A DNA stretch of 64,000 bases from positions 4,402,001 through 4,466,000 of the forward strand of contig NC_089441.1 in assembly GCF_026210795.1 (NCBI RefSeq), in the 5' to 3' direction. A program made the position numbers and the translations under genes. The stretch comes from Rhizophagus irregularis. Its lineage: Eukaryota; Glomeromycota; Glomeromycetes; Glomerales; Glomeraceae. Shown here piece by piece: positions 34,366-46,203 of the stretch (its first letter is position 1; every line of letters starts with the position of its first letter). The notes beneath the pieces were generated by a model. That model did not search any database, was not told the origin of the DNA, and saw nothing but the letters and a program-made list of their open reading frames with translations.

Positions 34366-34681
34366 AAAGGAAAAGGATAAAACTACCACTATTCGATTCG
34401 TCTCAGTGAGACAATTCTAACAAGTTATGATACATCTTTGTACGATTATTAGATGCCAAGTTATTTAATATATTCTTTATATAACTGTGATTATAAACGG
34501 TTCTTTTTAATATAAGATTTTTGAGGATAGGTGTGATAGTGACTATAGATAGATTGTGACTATATAGGATAGATTTTAATAATAAAGTGTTTTGAACATT
34601 CAACTGGTGTGACTATATAGTAGAATGTGACTATAACGGGAGTGACTATAGAGGGAGTTGACTGTATAGTAATGTTAATAT

Positions 34682-34977
34682 AGGACCCCGGATATCTAAT
34701 ATAAAGGTCATAATGGACTTTTGGCCAAAAACACCCCTTTTTGCTGAAACTCAAAAAATCGTTTTTTGTAAATATCTCAGCATCCAGTAATTCAATTTTA
34801 ATGAACTTTTTTTTATTTTGTAGCCCTCATTTAGCTCTACAATTTAAAAAAAAGTTCATCAAAATTGGACCACTGGATGCCGAGATATTTACAAAAAACG
34901 ATTTTTTGAGCCCTGAAAAATGGGCCAATCTGCCGAAAGTGTGACTTATGACCTGTTTTGGAGATATCCGGGGTCCT
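34682..34977. mobile_element. 296 bp palindromic MITE, copy 1
   Basis: The termini AGGACCCCGGATATC and GATATCCGGGGTCCT are perfect inverted repeats, and inversion extends over much of the element (for example CAAAAAATCGTTTTTTGTAA against TTACAAAAAACGATTTTTTG around the middle thirds). An 8 bp target duplication, GTTAATAT, flanks it (34674-34681 and 34978-34985). A near-identical 296 bp copy lies at 54463-54758. Frames read across it on either strand are accidental. Confidence 0.88.
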
Positions 34978-34985
34978 GTTAATAT

Positions 34986-35876
34986 TGTATTATTTGTTTA
35001 CTTTAGCATTTTTACTATCTAATAAAAATTCCAGAAACATTTAATATATTAAAGTTTGAAATATCTTTAAATAAAGCAGATGAAGTTGTTAAATAATTTG
35101 AAGAAAACTATATGTATAAAAAAATATGTCAATATTTTAAAAATGGTAGTACCATTTGTGAAATTCCTTTATTTTCTCTAGAGTTGTAATTAATATATAT
35201 ATAATTCAATTGAAATAGAAATTCTGTAAACATAAAATATAATAAAAACCTGGCATAGGTATTAGAATATTTTAGTTAGTGAAAGTTATATTAGTATTTA
35301 TATAATAATTGAGAAGTTATAAATAGAATAACAGAATATTAAATTTCAAATTAAATGTATTATTCATATGAAAAAACTATTAATGAAAAAAATAAAAAAA
35401 AGAATAATAACAAATTATTGATGATAGAAAAAGCTATTTATTGATAATGGATTTTCTTCACAAAATCGTATATAACCTTTCATTGTAATTTTCTTACTAA
35501 TGATTTAGATTTGAATATTAATTATTTTTATAATTTTATATTACTTTAATATTGCAAATTAATTTTATATATAATAAAGTTTATAATAATATATTTTATA
35601 AAATTAAATATATAGTGTTAGCATTTTTACTAAAATAAATAACAAAATTTTGCAAATTGATATGAAAATAGTTTTGTAAAAAAAAAATTTCAGGATTTTG
35701 ATAGTTGGGATTATGTAGCTAATTATGTGTTCAGGATTTCGTATCCTTAAATTTAATATATAATTGATTTTTTACAGATTAATATTTAAATAAATAGTAT
35801 TTATTTATTAAATGTTAAATATTTAGTTTTATTTATATTATATATTAATATATACAATTATTTTTAATAATTGTAA
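34986..35876. other. AT-rich intergenic DNA
   Basis: About 0.9 kb of AT-rich sequence with no convincing frame or bounded repeat. The last 15 bases (35862-35876, TTTTAATAATTGTAA) are the target copy of the following element. Confidence 0.5.
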
Positions 35877-36963
35877 AGGGTTGATCACCCTTGGCTTATT
35901 GGTTAGTCCGTGAGTCCCCTCGTAAGCCTGAGTATGGTGAGGTCGCAGGTTCGATTCTGCCGATCACAAAAATTAAAAGAATTTTACTGCAGATACTACT
36001 ACCAATAGTGTAGAGGTACAGGGATTAGTGTAGGCTGGACTGCATCATGGTGAATTAGTATGTACCGGTCGGCGGCATATTTGACAAAGAATCATGGTAT
36101 TCTCCTGCTTTTCCTATGAGGCCATTGGAAGCCTATTGTCCTGTCTGGATGGTCACTGCTTGCATACCATCTGGGATGACTTTGGCTCCTTGCTGGGTCC
36201 ACTCTACGATATCACTAAGGGTGTGGTAAACTTTACTGTGGGGGCTTTACTACGCTAGATATCCTCATAGATGGTAAAGTCTCAAGTGCAATATCTTAGT
36301 TAGTTTAAGCTTTTTACCTTTTAATAGGTTTAGGCTGATTGGAGACGTTCGTAGGCTCACAGGTATATAAGGTTCTAAGGTGAGGTTCGATTCTTCAGTG
36401 AATTTGACGTACTGGTGAATGATCCCTGGGTAACTGGATTGGTTACTTATAATAAAGGGGTGATCCCAGAACCCTTAGCAGCTTACTGTCCTGGTAGTCA
36501 CTACTATACTACCAGGGGATTTACAACTATAATGGACTGGTATCGTGGCCTGTAGTAGGCTATGAGTGAAGCCATATTAGTAGTCTTAGTATTGCAGTAC
36601 CTCTAAGCTAACCATCATGGAAGGACTTTTAGATGTCTGTTCCGTTATATCTGCCATACGTGGGTGGTTGCTCACTTCTGACAGGCGTTAGTGGGTAGCA
36701 TAACTGTGTCAGAAACCCTGCTACACTACGATCCATCTGTTTTGTGTATAAACTTGGAATCAAATCTTACCCAGTGTGGTATATAGGGGGTAGGGGGGAT
36801 GAACATCCGGTTACTTCTAAATAATTAGAGTAGGTTGCTTGGTTATCTGTCGCTCAACGGTAGGAGTGCATTACCGCAACTAGTGTTGTAATGCTCCCTC
36901 CATGTAGCTCTGGTGAGACAGCTATGCTGATGTCTCCTAAAACATAAAAAAAAAAAAAAAAAA
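35877..36963 (+). mobile_element. Long tRNA-headed non-coding retroelement, copy 2 (1087 bp)
   Basis: It has the same head as copy 1 (AGGGTTGATCACCC, then the shared GCCTGAGTATGGTGAGGTCG). It ends in an A-tract at 36946-36963. Direct repeats TTTTAATAATTGTAA (35862-35876) and TTTTAATACTTGTAA (36964-36978) match at 14 of 15 positions and mark a retrotransposition-type target duplication. Box A-like TGGCTTATTGGT and box B GGTTCGATTCT are present. A second T-arm-like TGAGGTTCGATTCTTCA lies near 36381-36397 and a D-arm-like CGCTCAACGGTAGGAGTGC at 36851-36869. It has diverged from copy 1, so the two are separate old insertions. No coding frame was seen. Confidence 0.75.
35892..35958 (+). promoter_or_regulatory. 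Putative RNA polymerase III internal promoter (boxes A and B)
   Basis: Box A-like TGGCTTATTGGT at 35892-35903 and box B GGTTCGATTCT at 35948-35958, 45 bp apart, in tRNA-like order at the start of the second long element. Confidence 0.6.
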
Positions 36964-36978
36964 TTTTAATACTTGTAA

Positions 36979-38828
36979 TTAATTAATTGGTTAAAAGAAT
37001 TCTTTTTTAAATTTTATTTATATATAATTTCAATTACTTAAAATTTTAATTAAAATAATATTTTGATTTAATTAATAATTAATTATATAAAAATTTTTAA
37101 TAATCTTATTAGTTTAAAAAAAAACTGAAAATCTGAATAAAATTCTGCAATTTAAATCCAATTTATTAGATTCATCCAGATTTTTAAACTTTAAATAATT
37201 TAAATATTTTTTAATAAATGTAATAGTTTATTTAATATAGTAATATTTCTTTAAATATATATTATAATAAAATATAGCAGAATGTATATTAGAAAAAATA
37301 TGCATTTACAAATAAGAATTCTTATAAACTAAAATCATATAAATCATATAATACAAAAAGTATACATATATAAAAATATTACTGTAATATTTAACATAAA
37401 TTTTGTGATATTTTTCTACTCATATAATTATTATTCAACATATAAAATCACAATTTAAGTTTTTTCTTTTTTTTGCTTACAGTTCCATTTTCTATTAAAT
37501 AATAACTTTCATTCAGACTAAATTACAATTTAAATCAGAATGATGTATTTCAAATATTTTACCTGTAATTATAAAATAAATCTAATAAGAAAAATTATAT
37601 TGCATAAATTGAAATTAGTAAAAATATGAATAGAATATAGCAAATAACAGATAAAATAATAGTAGAATGAAATTTGAATGAAGACATTTATTAAATTATA
37701 CATATTAAAACAAATATTTGTCTTTTTGTCAATCCATCTCTTTTCTTTGATATATAATACGATTTTTTTCTCATATTCAAAATCATATTAATCTAACCTA
37801 CTAATTTATCAAGTAAATAGAATTCAAATCTGTGAAACACATTCTCGGCAATTATGCATGAATTTAATCAATAAGAAAAGATTTTTTTTTAAGATATACT
37901 AAGGCTATATTTAATACACAAATAACACAATATCAGATATAATGATAATAAATTTAGGAACTTTGTTTTTAATAAAAAAAAAGAGAAATTTGATTCGGAT
38001 TGAGTTTTTCATCTGTCGGATGTCCCGAATCGAATTTCTTTCTTTTCTATATAATATAGTCTAAGGGTATCTCGAAAAAAAATCCTTGATTAAATCCGTG
38101 TATTGTTGCCGAAATGTGCCTATCCGTCAATCCGCGGATTGTAACTCTATATGCTAAAATGATTTTTTTAATAATTACTCCCTTTTATCCCTTAATAACA
38201 CAAGGAAACTGGGCTTAAAGCATTACAATTCACGAGCTGCAACTCATTATTCAATGATTTACAAAAATAGTAATATATTACAAAAATGATAATTGTATAA
38301 TGTTAGAAATGTTTTTTTTTAACGATATAGTTCACCCGCATCGATCAAAAATGCCAAGAAAATATATACAAATATTGATATGCTTGATAGACAAGGTTGT
38401 ACAATGATATTCTGATATTCTTACTGTCAAAAATAATTAATTTTTAAACTTAATCATTATTGACAAAGAATAAATTTATTTTAAGGAAATGAATTACAAA
38501 CAAATATAAAAATTAGGAAATTCTATAATAATACATTTAAAAATAGCAATAAACTGAAACAATAAGATATAATTCATGTTAATAATAAACAGCGGGCCGA
38601 TGAATCTTAGATGACACCCGTATTTTGAAATTCAAAAAATAAGTTATAAAATCAAAAATTCTGTTTTTCACGGAAAATATTAATTTTTATTATTTATCTC
38701 TTTTGTTTCTATTTAAAGTAATCATTATTTAAAGTAATCATTAAAAATGTTTAGTTCTTTGGGATCTTGCTATTCCTGAAATAAACACTAGAATAATTTA
38801 TAAAATTCTATTAAAACCGGAAATTAAA
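36979..38828. other. AT-rich intergenic DNA with a short hairpin
   Basis: About 1.85 kb. The only structure seen is an inverted repeat at 37985-38038 (GAAATTTGATTCGG against CCGAATCGAATTTC, 13 of 14 paired), followed at 38083-38142 by CCGTCAATCCGCGGATTG. The latter resembles the interior of the hAT-type element at 56534-57109, so this may be a fragment of that family. Confidence 0.45.
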
Positions 38829-39057
38829 GCGTACTTGATATATCAGGTATATCAGGTCAACAAATTCACCCTATATGCCGTCCTCCTGGTTTTACTCGTT
38901 TTTTTGATCATTCGCGTCTATTAGTGAGTAACATTAGTGAAACAGATTATCTTATTTTCGTACCAATACGGTCCGCTGAAAATATATCGTCACACGAGTT
39001 ATTTAAAAAAAATTTGATGATTGTTATCTTAATAGGTATTTTGCCAACTATTTAAGT
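38829..39057 (+). pseudogene. Coding-like remnant, unknown
   Basis: An initiator-less plus-strand frame of about 75 codons has a protein-like composition (GISGQQIHPICRPPGFTRFF, then DHSRLLVSNISETDYLIFVP), ending at TAA near 39055-39057. It is clearly less AT-biased than the flanks. It could be a displaced exon or the end of a lost gene. No family was recognised. It lies 0.5 kb upstream of the glycosyltransferase gene but is not joined to it by any splice site I can see. Confidence 0.3.
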
Positions 39058-39583
39058 TAAATTAATTAAAATATTAGGGTTTGCCCTAAAACGGTCAAAA
39101 GTACTTATATAAGAGCTGCGAAAAAACGTATTTTTGAAGTTTTGGTCTACTTCAAGACTGATTTTGTGACACCCAACACAACTTTGAAGCGAAAAACCAT
39201 TTTCTCGTACGGTATCTTTTTACTTATAAAGTTCTTGGAATAGTCACTCTCTTTTCATTTCCTAATAATTGCTTTCAAGCAATTTTTGTTTCCCAAAAAA
39301 CCTTTTCCTCTCAAACTGGGAGTAATATAAATAAATAAGCTTATTACCTTTTGAGATCGCTGCACCTTATAATATCTCACATCTATAACTCCGATATTTA
39401 CTTACATATAAGCCTACCACTTTCTTTTTTTTTACCCAATTTCTTATATAACTATCACTTTTTTTATAAGGTGTCTTGTTCTCTTAATAACGGGTTTATC
39501 ACAAGTTGAACTTGTGAAAAATATAATATATTTCTAAGGTTCAACATAAACTTTTACCATCACAATCTGAATTTAGATAAGCC
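39058..39583 (+). promoter_or_regulatory. Upstream region of the GT49 glycosyltransferase gene
   Basis: 526 bp. It contains pyrimidine-rich stretches at 39240-39320 and 39415-39480 and ends in an A-rich leader. Such CT-rich tracts often mark fungal transcription starts. No defined element is claimed. Confidence 0.35.
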
Positions 39584-41201
39584 ATGAGGGCAGAAGGAAC
39601 GAAAGCTATAAAGTTTCTTTTTCTAGTTTATATTGCATTTTCAGTTTTATATACTCTGAACTATTTTTACGTTGTATATTCAAATACATATGCATCGAAC
39701 AATAATATAAAACCACGAAATAGTCTTGGTTTAGATTTTCAAACATCTGAATGGGGAAATGATAAATTATCTTGGGGTAAATATAGAAAGATTAATAATA
39801 TAACTCAACTTTTTAGTTAGTTTTTTATTTTTCTTATTTCAAACGAACTACATGAAACGTCTTGAACTAATTTTATTTTTGTTATATATTTTTTCACAAT
39901 AGGAACATCCGATTATATGACAGAAGAATTCTTCTTGTCCAAAGTGTTTTCAGAGTCAATGCAACCTTCACATGTAATTCCATATTACTTCCGAGCAGTA
40001 AAAACTCCCAAAGAAGAAGATATCACCATTACAACATTAATAACAGAAAATCGGTTCCATGTATTTGATAGACTCGTTACAAATTATCAAGGTAACTTCT
40101 TGTCTTTTTTAAAGCGATTCAATTTATATATTATACAAAATGCTTATGAGCTTTTTTCACAGGTCCAATCTCTGTAACAATACATGTCGCTGATGATGAA
40201 AAATCACGCGATGTACTATTAAGTAAACTTCATGATTTGTATAACGGAAACGAATATATGAAACAATACGTTGATGTTCATCTTGTAGTTGATAATTTCG
40301 AACGTCAATTTAACATGTGGCGTAACGTAGCAAAATTTTTTGCTCGTACCAATTATGTTATGATGTTAGACGTTGATTTTCATCCTTGTACAGATTTTAG
40401 ACATGCTATTCTAAATAACGAAGAAATTATGAAAAAACTTAGAACTGGCAATACTGCTTTAGTAGTACCAGCTTTTGAGTATGCTGATTTACAAGAAGGT
40501 CTTGATTTTCATACTTTCCCAACAAAAAAGGCCGATGCTTTAGAATTAGTAGAGTCTGGTCGGTTGGTTATGTTTCATGCTTCTTGGAAACCAGGTCATG
40601 GCCCATCAAACTATACCCACTGGTATGGTACGAATGAACTTTACAAAGTTACAACTTATCAATACCAATATGAACCATATGTGATTTTCCCTAAACAAAG
40701 CATATGGTATGAAATTTCTGCTTTCTTTAGTTATATTTTTATTTTTTTTTCTTTTTATTAATAAAAAAAACAATAATTTCTTTCTTGCAGGTGTGATGAA
40801 CGATTTGTCGGATACGGTGCAAACAAAGCCGCATGTTTATTTGAATTATATCTATCAGGAGTTGATTATTGGGTACTTCCAAATGACTTTTTAATTCATC
40901 AAACGCATGAATATTTGGAAGATGCACGCAGACACGAGGTAAATATAACGTATATTTATTTCGCGATGTATATGCTTTTTCAAAAAAACATCTTTAACAC
41001 CCTCTATGTCGTATTAATTTACAGCGAAGATTTAATAAAAAATTATATGACCATTTCCGTGAAGAGTTATGTTTCAGATATGCCAGAAATTTTATTTTAA
41101 ATGATGAATGGAAAACAGAGAAGGCAGATAATTTAAAAAATACATGTAATAAAATTCGGGGTTTTTCACAGGCAATTAAATATTTTTCGAGTATGAAATA
41201 A
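39584..41201 (+). CDS. LARGE-like glycosyltransferase (family GT49), type II membrane protein
   Basis: Five exons: 39584-39776, 39903-40091, 40163-40706, 40791-40938 and 41025-41201 (1251 nt, 416 residues). Residues about 11-32 are hydrophobic (FLFLVYIAFSVLYTLNYFYV), a signal anchor placing the catalytic part in the Golgi lumen. Family blocks are ITITTLITENRFHVFDRLV, GPISVTIHVADDE, the metal-binding DVD at 197-199 (MMLDVDFHPC), FHASWKPGHGPSNYTHWY, WCDERFVGYGANKAACLFEL and LPNDFLIHQTHEY. These match the dystroglycan-type glycosyltransferase domain (PF13896). Fungal substrates are unknown, with cell-wall or glycoprotein glycans likely. Exon phases agree and the junction WCDERF is restored across intron 3. 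The family is expanded in AM fungi, which I recall only in general terms. Confidence 0.88.
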
Positions 41202-42536
41202 TAATAGAGACGGTTTATTTAAATTTTTTTTTCTTAGCGGGGATTAAATTTTTTTTATCTGTAAATTTTATATCAGAACTGACTTTACTTAAAAAGTATA
41301 TTACTTAATTTAGTTTTAATAATCTTAAAAAATATATTCATCAGACAATGATATTTCATAACTTACTGAAAACAAATTCTTGTATAATGAAAAAAAAATA
41401 ATCCCATTTATTTTGCTTTCTGTGTTTATATATTTCAAATACAAATAGATACAGGCTAATATATTCTTTGTTTATATTCTTTTACTTTTTCATCTACATT
41501 TTAAAATATATTCATTCATCTGTCATATTGTTATAATTTTTTGGGGGAGTGAAATTTTTTTTTTTATACCAAGATTTTTATAATGTAATAAAATAAACTT
41601 CAATACTGAAAAGGAATTATTGAATATTGAAAATTTAATCTAACCCTCTTTTTTCCCTGATACTTAAAGTAATATATAAAAACAAATTTCCTATTTGTTG
41701 TAATTTAGATCTAAAACTGATGTAATATGACTCTTATAAGCTATCCATTATTTATATTAACAGAAATAGATAAAGGAATCTTTCAAAACTTTCTTTAATT
41801 TATATGTATAATTGATCAATTAAATAGTTGAATATTTTTCTCCATTTATGTAATAAACATGTGATTAAATGTTTTTGTCTACCTAAATCATACCAAATTG
41901 CTATTTAGCAAATGTAATTAACTGAAAAATCACATATAATCTGGAATAACAAGTAAAATTTAATATTTAAAGATTGCATAATTATATAATTAAGATATAA
42001 ATTTCAATTATAATGCTATAATCTAATTATTTTTACTAATAATTACGAAGGTCAAAGTAATAAGAATTAGATCTAAATTCTTATCTTTTAAAATACTAAT
42101 AGTTCTAACAAATTTGGAATTCTATATAGTTTAGAGTTCAGTCAGTTCACCCAAATTCAGGGTTTTACTTAATTTATAATTCTATACAATTTAAAATTTA
42201 TTAAAATTTATCTATTATAATTTATATTAATACATATACAGTCAGTTCTTGATATAATAAAGTTGGTAGTTTGACCAATTAGACTTTTATTATAAAAAAA
42301 ATTCGTTAATAAAATATAGCAAATTTTGATATAATGGAAAATCTGGTATAATATATAAAACTTTAATATATTGTGGTATATTATGATTTCTCTTATATTA
42401 TATACAATGTATGTTACATTCCTATAAAAATTCCACATCTTTAAAATGTTCTAGTTTTATGGTTAAAATATCCTTATACAGTGATATTTGAATTGCAAAA
42501 ATTCGATTTTCATATTTAAAAGAGTTTGAACCCCAA
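41202..42536. other. AT-rich intergenic DNA with a mariner-like terminus
   Basis: No gene was seen. At 42237-42262 a TA followed by CAGTCAGTTCTTGATATA resembles the termini at 52707 and 57657 (CAGTCAA-CT and CAGTCAAACCTTGATATA). It is probably the end of a degraded element of the same broad class. The matching opposite end was not found. Confidence 0.45.
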
Positions 42537-42542
42537 GTTCAA

Positions 42543-45500
42543 AACCTATTATAAAAACTCAGTTCCCGAGTTCTACCTATTGGAACTTTAAGGAACTGAA
42601 CCTAAACCAAGCCTAAACGGATCTTAACGTCCCTAGCCTCAATAGCCCCCCAGATTGCACCGATTTCAAAATATTTCTGTGTCATTTTATACGTCATGTC
42701 ATTCGAATGACCTTTAAACTAATTCAAATGTCCCTATTTTTACTATGAAGTTTAAAGCGTTGTCTATTAGATTAAATAATAATAATCTTAAAATTCCGGC
42801 CAACATAACTGTGCATATGTGCAAAATCCATATTAGTTATTACCAAATCTGCAGACAACGTAAAATTTTATATTTCAGGTTTTCAAATATTTTGGCGCTG
42901 ATAAGTTTTTTCGATCAGTATTATTTATAGTAAGGCTCTGTCGTAATTGCGTAATTAATGACCGATTCAGCGAGAACTGAACCCCACCTAAAGATCATAG
43001 ATTATATCCATTATAACGTAACCCCTGATAAAATTTTTCGAAGTATCTAGTACATTTCGTCACTCGTCACCCATCATCATCATCATATATCAACCGATTT
43101 TTGCCGATTTAATATAAATACAATATGAATCAATCAAACGGTTCATCAGTACAAACTGAAATCTTCCCACCTGAAAATATAAGATCGTATACAAAAAATA
43201 AAAAAAGGTCTTTATTTGACATTTTACTGAAAAGTTGATTTTTTGACCCTTGTTTTTAACCCTCGATTTTCGCGTTTGCAGATATTTCACCGAAATCATG
43301 ATATTTTGTTTTGTGGTAGGTACCGACCTTGTGAACTCCTTTAAAATTAAAGGCTCCGCAGGAATGAACATTTCGGATCTAAGGGATGTAATCTATGAGA
43401 AGAATAAGATCGATTTCAAAGAATTTGATGCCAATAAGTTGAACCTATGGTTGGTGGATATTCCTTACGATACAGAGAACGTTCAACTGAGAACACTTCA
43501 AAACAGATCCCGTGATATGAATGAAGAAAATATTATTATACAAGAACTCGGGGGTAAAAAGTTGTCTCCATTTAATGATATTGGCGACATCTTTACGTAT
43601 GACTCCATGAGCATCCGTATCATCGTACAACCGCCACCTACTGGTAAGTGTCTCCCAACGTCGAACAAGAAATAGATTATATCATTTACATTCATTTCTC
43701 TGCCTGATTTTTTTTTAGCATATCTTTCATTTAAGGAAATTATTGAGGTTATTAAGAAGAATGCATTTAAGGGTACATCTAATAATTTGCCTGATGTATT
43801 AAGCATGCCATTGCAACAACGTAACTTCGAAGTGGCAATGAATTATGTAAATGAGACAATATACAGTAATATTGCGGGCCGAGATGGAAAATCGAACTAC
43901 TGGTGTATTGTCAGTAGAGGAGCCCCGGGGATAGGTATTGTTTCTTTGTACTTTTCCTAGTAAACAATTTGTATCAGTTACTCATTATCTTGTAAATAAG
44001 TAAAACTCGATTTGGACAGGAGCTTTTTAATCAAGTCAGAAATGACATGCCTCAGTATATTCAGAATATTTACAATGATTGTAAGATTCCTCATGACAGA
44101 AGAAAAACTGACATACATCTTGAATACTTATGTATTGACTTCGGAAATGGTCACATGCTCACTCCACAAGATTATGGCATGGATACATCAATAATTCTCG
44201 GCTTACGAATTGCGCATGCGTTTTTTATTGAAAAAGAATATGGAATGACGTTTCAAGAATTCCGCACCGCACTTAAACAATATAGGGGCAGCTTTGATAA
44301 TTTTCAATTTCATGTTGTTATCAGAGAAATTCGCAAATCCCTAAATCTCTCCGATAAACACTTATTTTTCCTATATCTTCATATTGATGAATTTCAACTT
44401 ATTGATTCATGGGATAAAGAGGATAAGTCGAATCCACCAACAAAACTCTTCTATTATATGATCTATAATATTTCGGAATACATGCTTAAATCCGCTGTAC
44501 CCGCCTTTATCCAACCATTCCTTTCAGGGACCGCTCCACTAGCTGTCATTAGACAAAAAGAAGCTTCAAGAATTTCATTCCAGTTTGTTGATTGTCCATT
44601 ATTGAACGATAAATCCATTATTCGGATTACGGATCATTTTGCAGAAAAATTCAATGCGAGAATTGCAAACTATGCATATAAATGGAAATATTGTCGCCAA
44701 ATGCTTCAGCTTCTGAGGGATACCGGTGGGTTGCCACGCGCACTTCAACGACTCTTTATCGTCTGCTTTGGAGCATATGGTGAACATGGGAGTGAATTCT
44801 TCGAGAAACTTGAAAGAAAAGAAGTTGACTTTGTGGACTATTTCATCAAAGTCAAGGACTGTCTCGATAAACAGTATGGCATAAAAGACTATGTTAAAAA
44901 CAACAGAGATGTTGCTACGAAGCTCATGTATTTATGCATTGAAGGTATTCCCATTGACCCTGATAAATATGTTTTGGATGAAAATAATCCAGCTCTTACA
45001 ATTAGAAGCCTAGAAAGAGATAAACATATTATTCTCTCCTCTGTTGAACAATCTGACGAATTGTTCCTTATTAATATGCCCTTCTATTTTATCTGTATAT
45101 ATAATGACTCTCTGCATATTGTTAACCCTACACTTGTAAGTAAGTTCTATGATGAACGCATGTATTGGGAAGAATGGGAGAAGTTTGTGGCATACCATGA
45201 AGCATTTCGTACTAATCTGGCGATAAGATTGGGAAAGAAAACAACGACGTTACGAGAATTATATCCCAATGCTGATAAGTCGGATGTTAACTTTGACTTT
45301 AGCGTAAATTTGAAACCCCTTCGTGTATGTGAAGCAAATGAACAATTTCCGCTCACTAATCCATTAACTGAAAAATCTGATGGTAAAGAAATCGACTGGC
45401 AGAGTGGTGATGTAGTAGTTATCAATGGTAGTAGTGCTCTGTAAACAATTTTAAAGTATTAAATAAAGTTCGTTTGCTGACGTGTTTGTTGTCAGAGAAC

Positions 45501-45803
45501 TTGTGGATGCTCTCCTTAAAATCATGATGTTGTGCCAGTGCAAATGGGGTTACGGTTCAAAAAAGATGCCCGAAGGTAAAGTTGAAGAAGAAGATAAGAA
45601 AAATCTACAGAATTTTTATGCTGCTGTTGATAATGAGAGAATTATATACCTATTACAATTATTTTTACTTCGCAACCATATAGTAAGGAAAAGCAAGAAT
45701 CAGATATTTTGGTAATTTCAAAAGAAGATTTTAAAAAACACTTTGGACCCATTTTTTCCTCTCAGGCATCATTTGCCATTGCCGGAAATACAAATCCCAA
45801 CTT
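42543..45803. repeat. Segmental tandem duplication, unit 1
   Basis: Homology to unit 2 (46204-49648) begins at CCTATTATAAAAACTCAG and covers about 750 bp upstream of the effector gene plus the gene itself, ending near the word CAAATCCCAACTT. Identity is high in the third exon and lower in the header, where small indels occur. Both units face the same way, so unequal crossing-over could have made the pair. Confidence 0.9.
43298..45803 (+). pseudogene. Crinkler (CRN) effector-family gene, upstream copy, disrupted
   Basis: Exon 1 (43298-43643) codes a ubiquitin-like CRN header with LNLWLVDIP and IIVQPPP. Exon 2 (43719-43934) leads to the first half of the P-loop (GAPGI). The paralogue's acceptor AG|GT reads AA|GT here (change at 43999), so the normal junction is lost; the neighbouring AG would shift the frame. 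The body from 44001 is otherwise open to 45444 and includes a Walker B-like LYLHIDEFQ. At 45435-45480 an insertion relative to copy 2 adds a stop, and a 2 bp insertion near 45640 shifts the frame again. The last part is missing. Start choice: first real ATG in frame; upstream in-frame codons exist only with TTG. Either a pseudogene or a gene with altered splicing. Confidence 0.85.
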
Positions 45804-45849
45804 TAGAAAGCGAAATTATTCAAAAAAAATCATAAATAACTCTAAATAT

Positions 45850-46203
45850 TAATAATGATGTTTTAGCGAATTTAGATTATGTATTGATTAGTTGTTTAAT
45901 CAAATCTATTTGATATTTATTAATTATTTTTCAGTTAATTTTTTTTCGTTAAATCATTAAATATTCCGGATTTTGTATTTTTTTTTTTAATAAACTAACT
46001 TTATAATATTTTTTTCCTTTTTTTTCTAGAAACTCCTTCTACTGGTTTCGGGTTAAAGAGGTAAATATTTTGGGAGAGGTCTTAAAAGTTTTTTTTATAT
46101 ATTTTTTGACATTTTTTCTTACGTAGAAACGGGTTTTGATCGATTTTAATCGGTACTGCGCCACATAACTGATGATCGGCAAATTCTGCGAATCGGCGGA
46201 TAA
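45850..46203. other. Spacer between the two duplicated units
   Basis: T-rich DNA with no frame. Homology to unit 2 ends before it, and it has no counterpart after unit 2, so it was not part of the duplicated block or has since changed. Confidence 0.4.

Larger units (their letters stand above)
32714..34664. mobile_element. Mariner/Tigger-like non-autonomous element, copy 2, with nested insertion
   Basis: The left end is CAGTCAACTCTCTTTAAAG and the right end, read inward, is CAGTCAACTCCCTCTATAG. Both are flanked by TA (32712-32713 and 34665-34666), the target of Tc1/mariner-type elements. Subterminal GTGACTATA/TATAGTCAC words repeat at both ends. Without the 990 bp insertion (element plus one duplicated target) it is 961 bp, close to copy 1. 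The four internal hairpin modules of copy 1 recur at about 32907, 33053, 33201 and 34383. No transposase frame was found, so mobility would need enzyme from elsewhere. Confidence 0.82.

Noticed and set aside
34560-34944. Frames on both strands across the 296 bp MITE
   Set aside because: They arise from the palindrome and repeat with the element at 54463.
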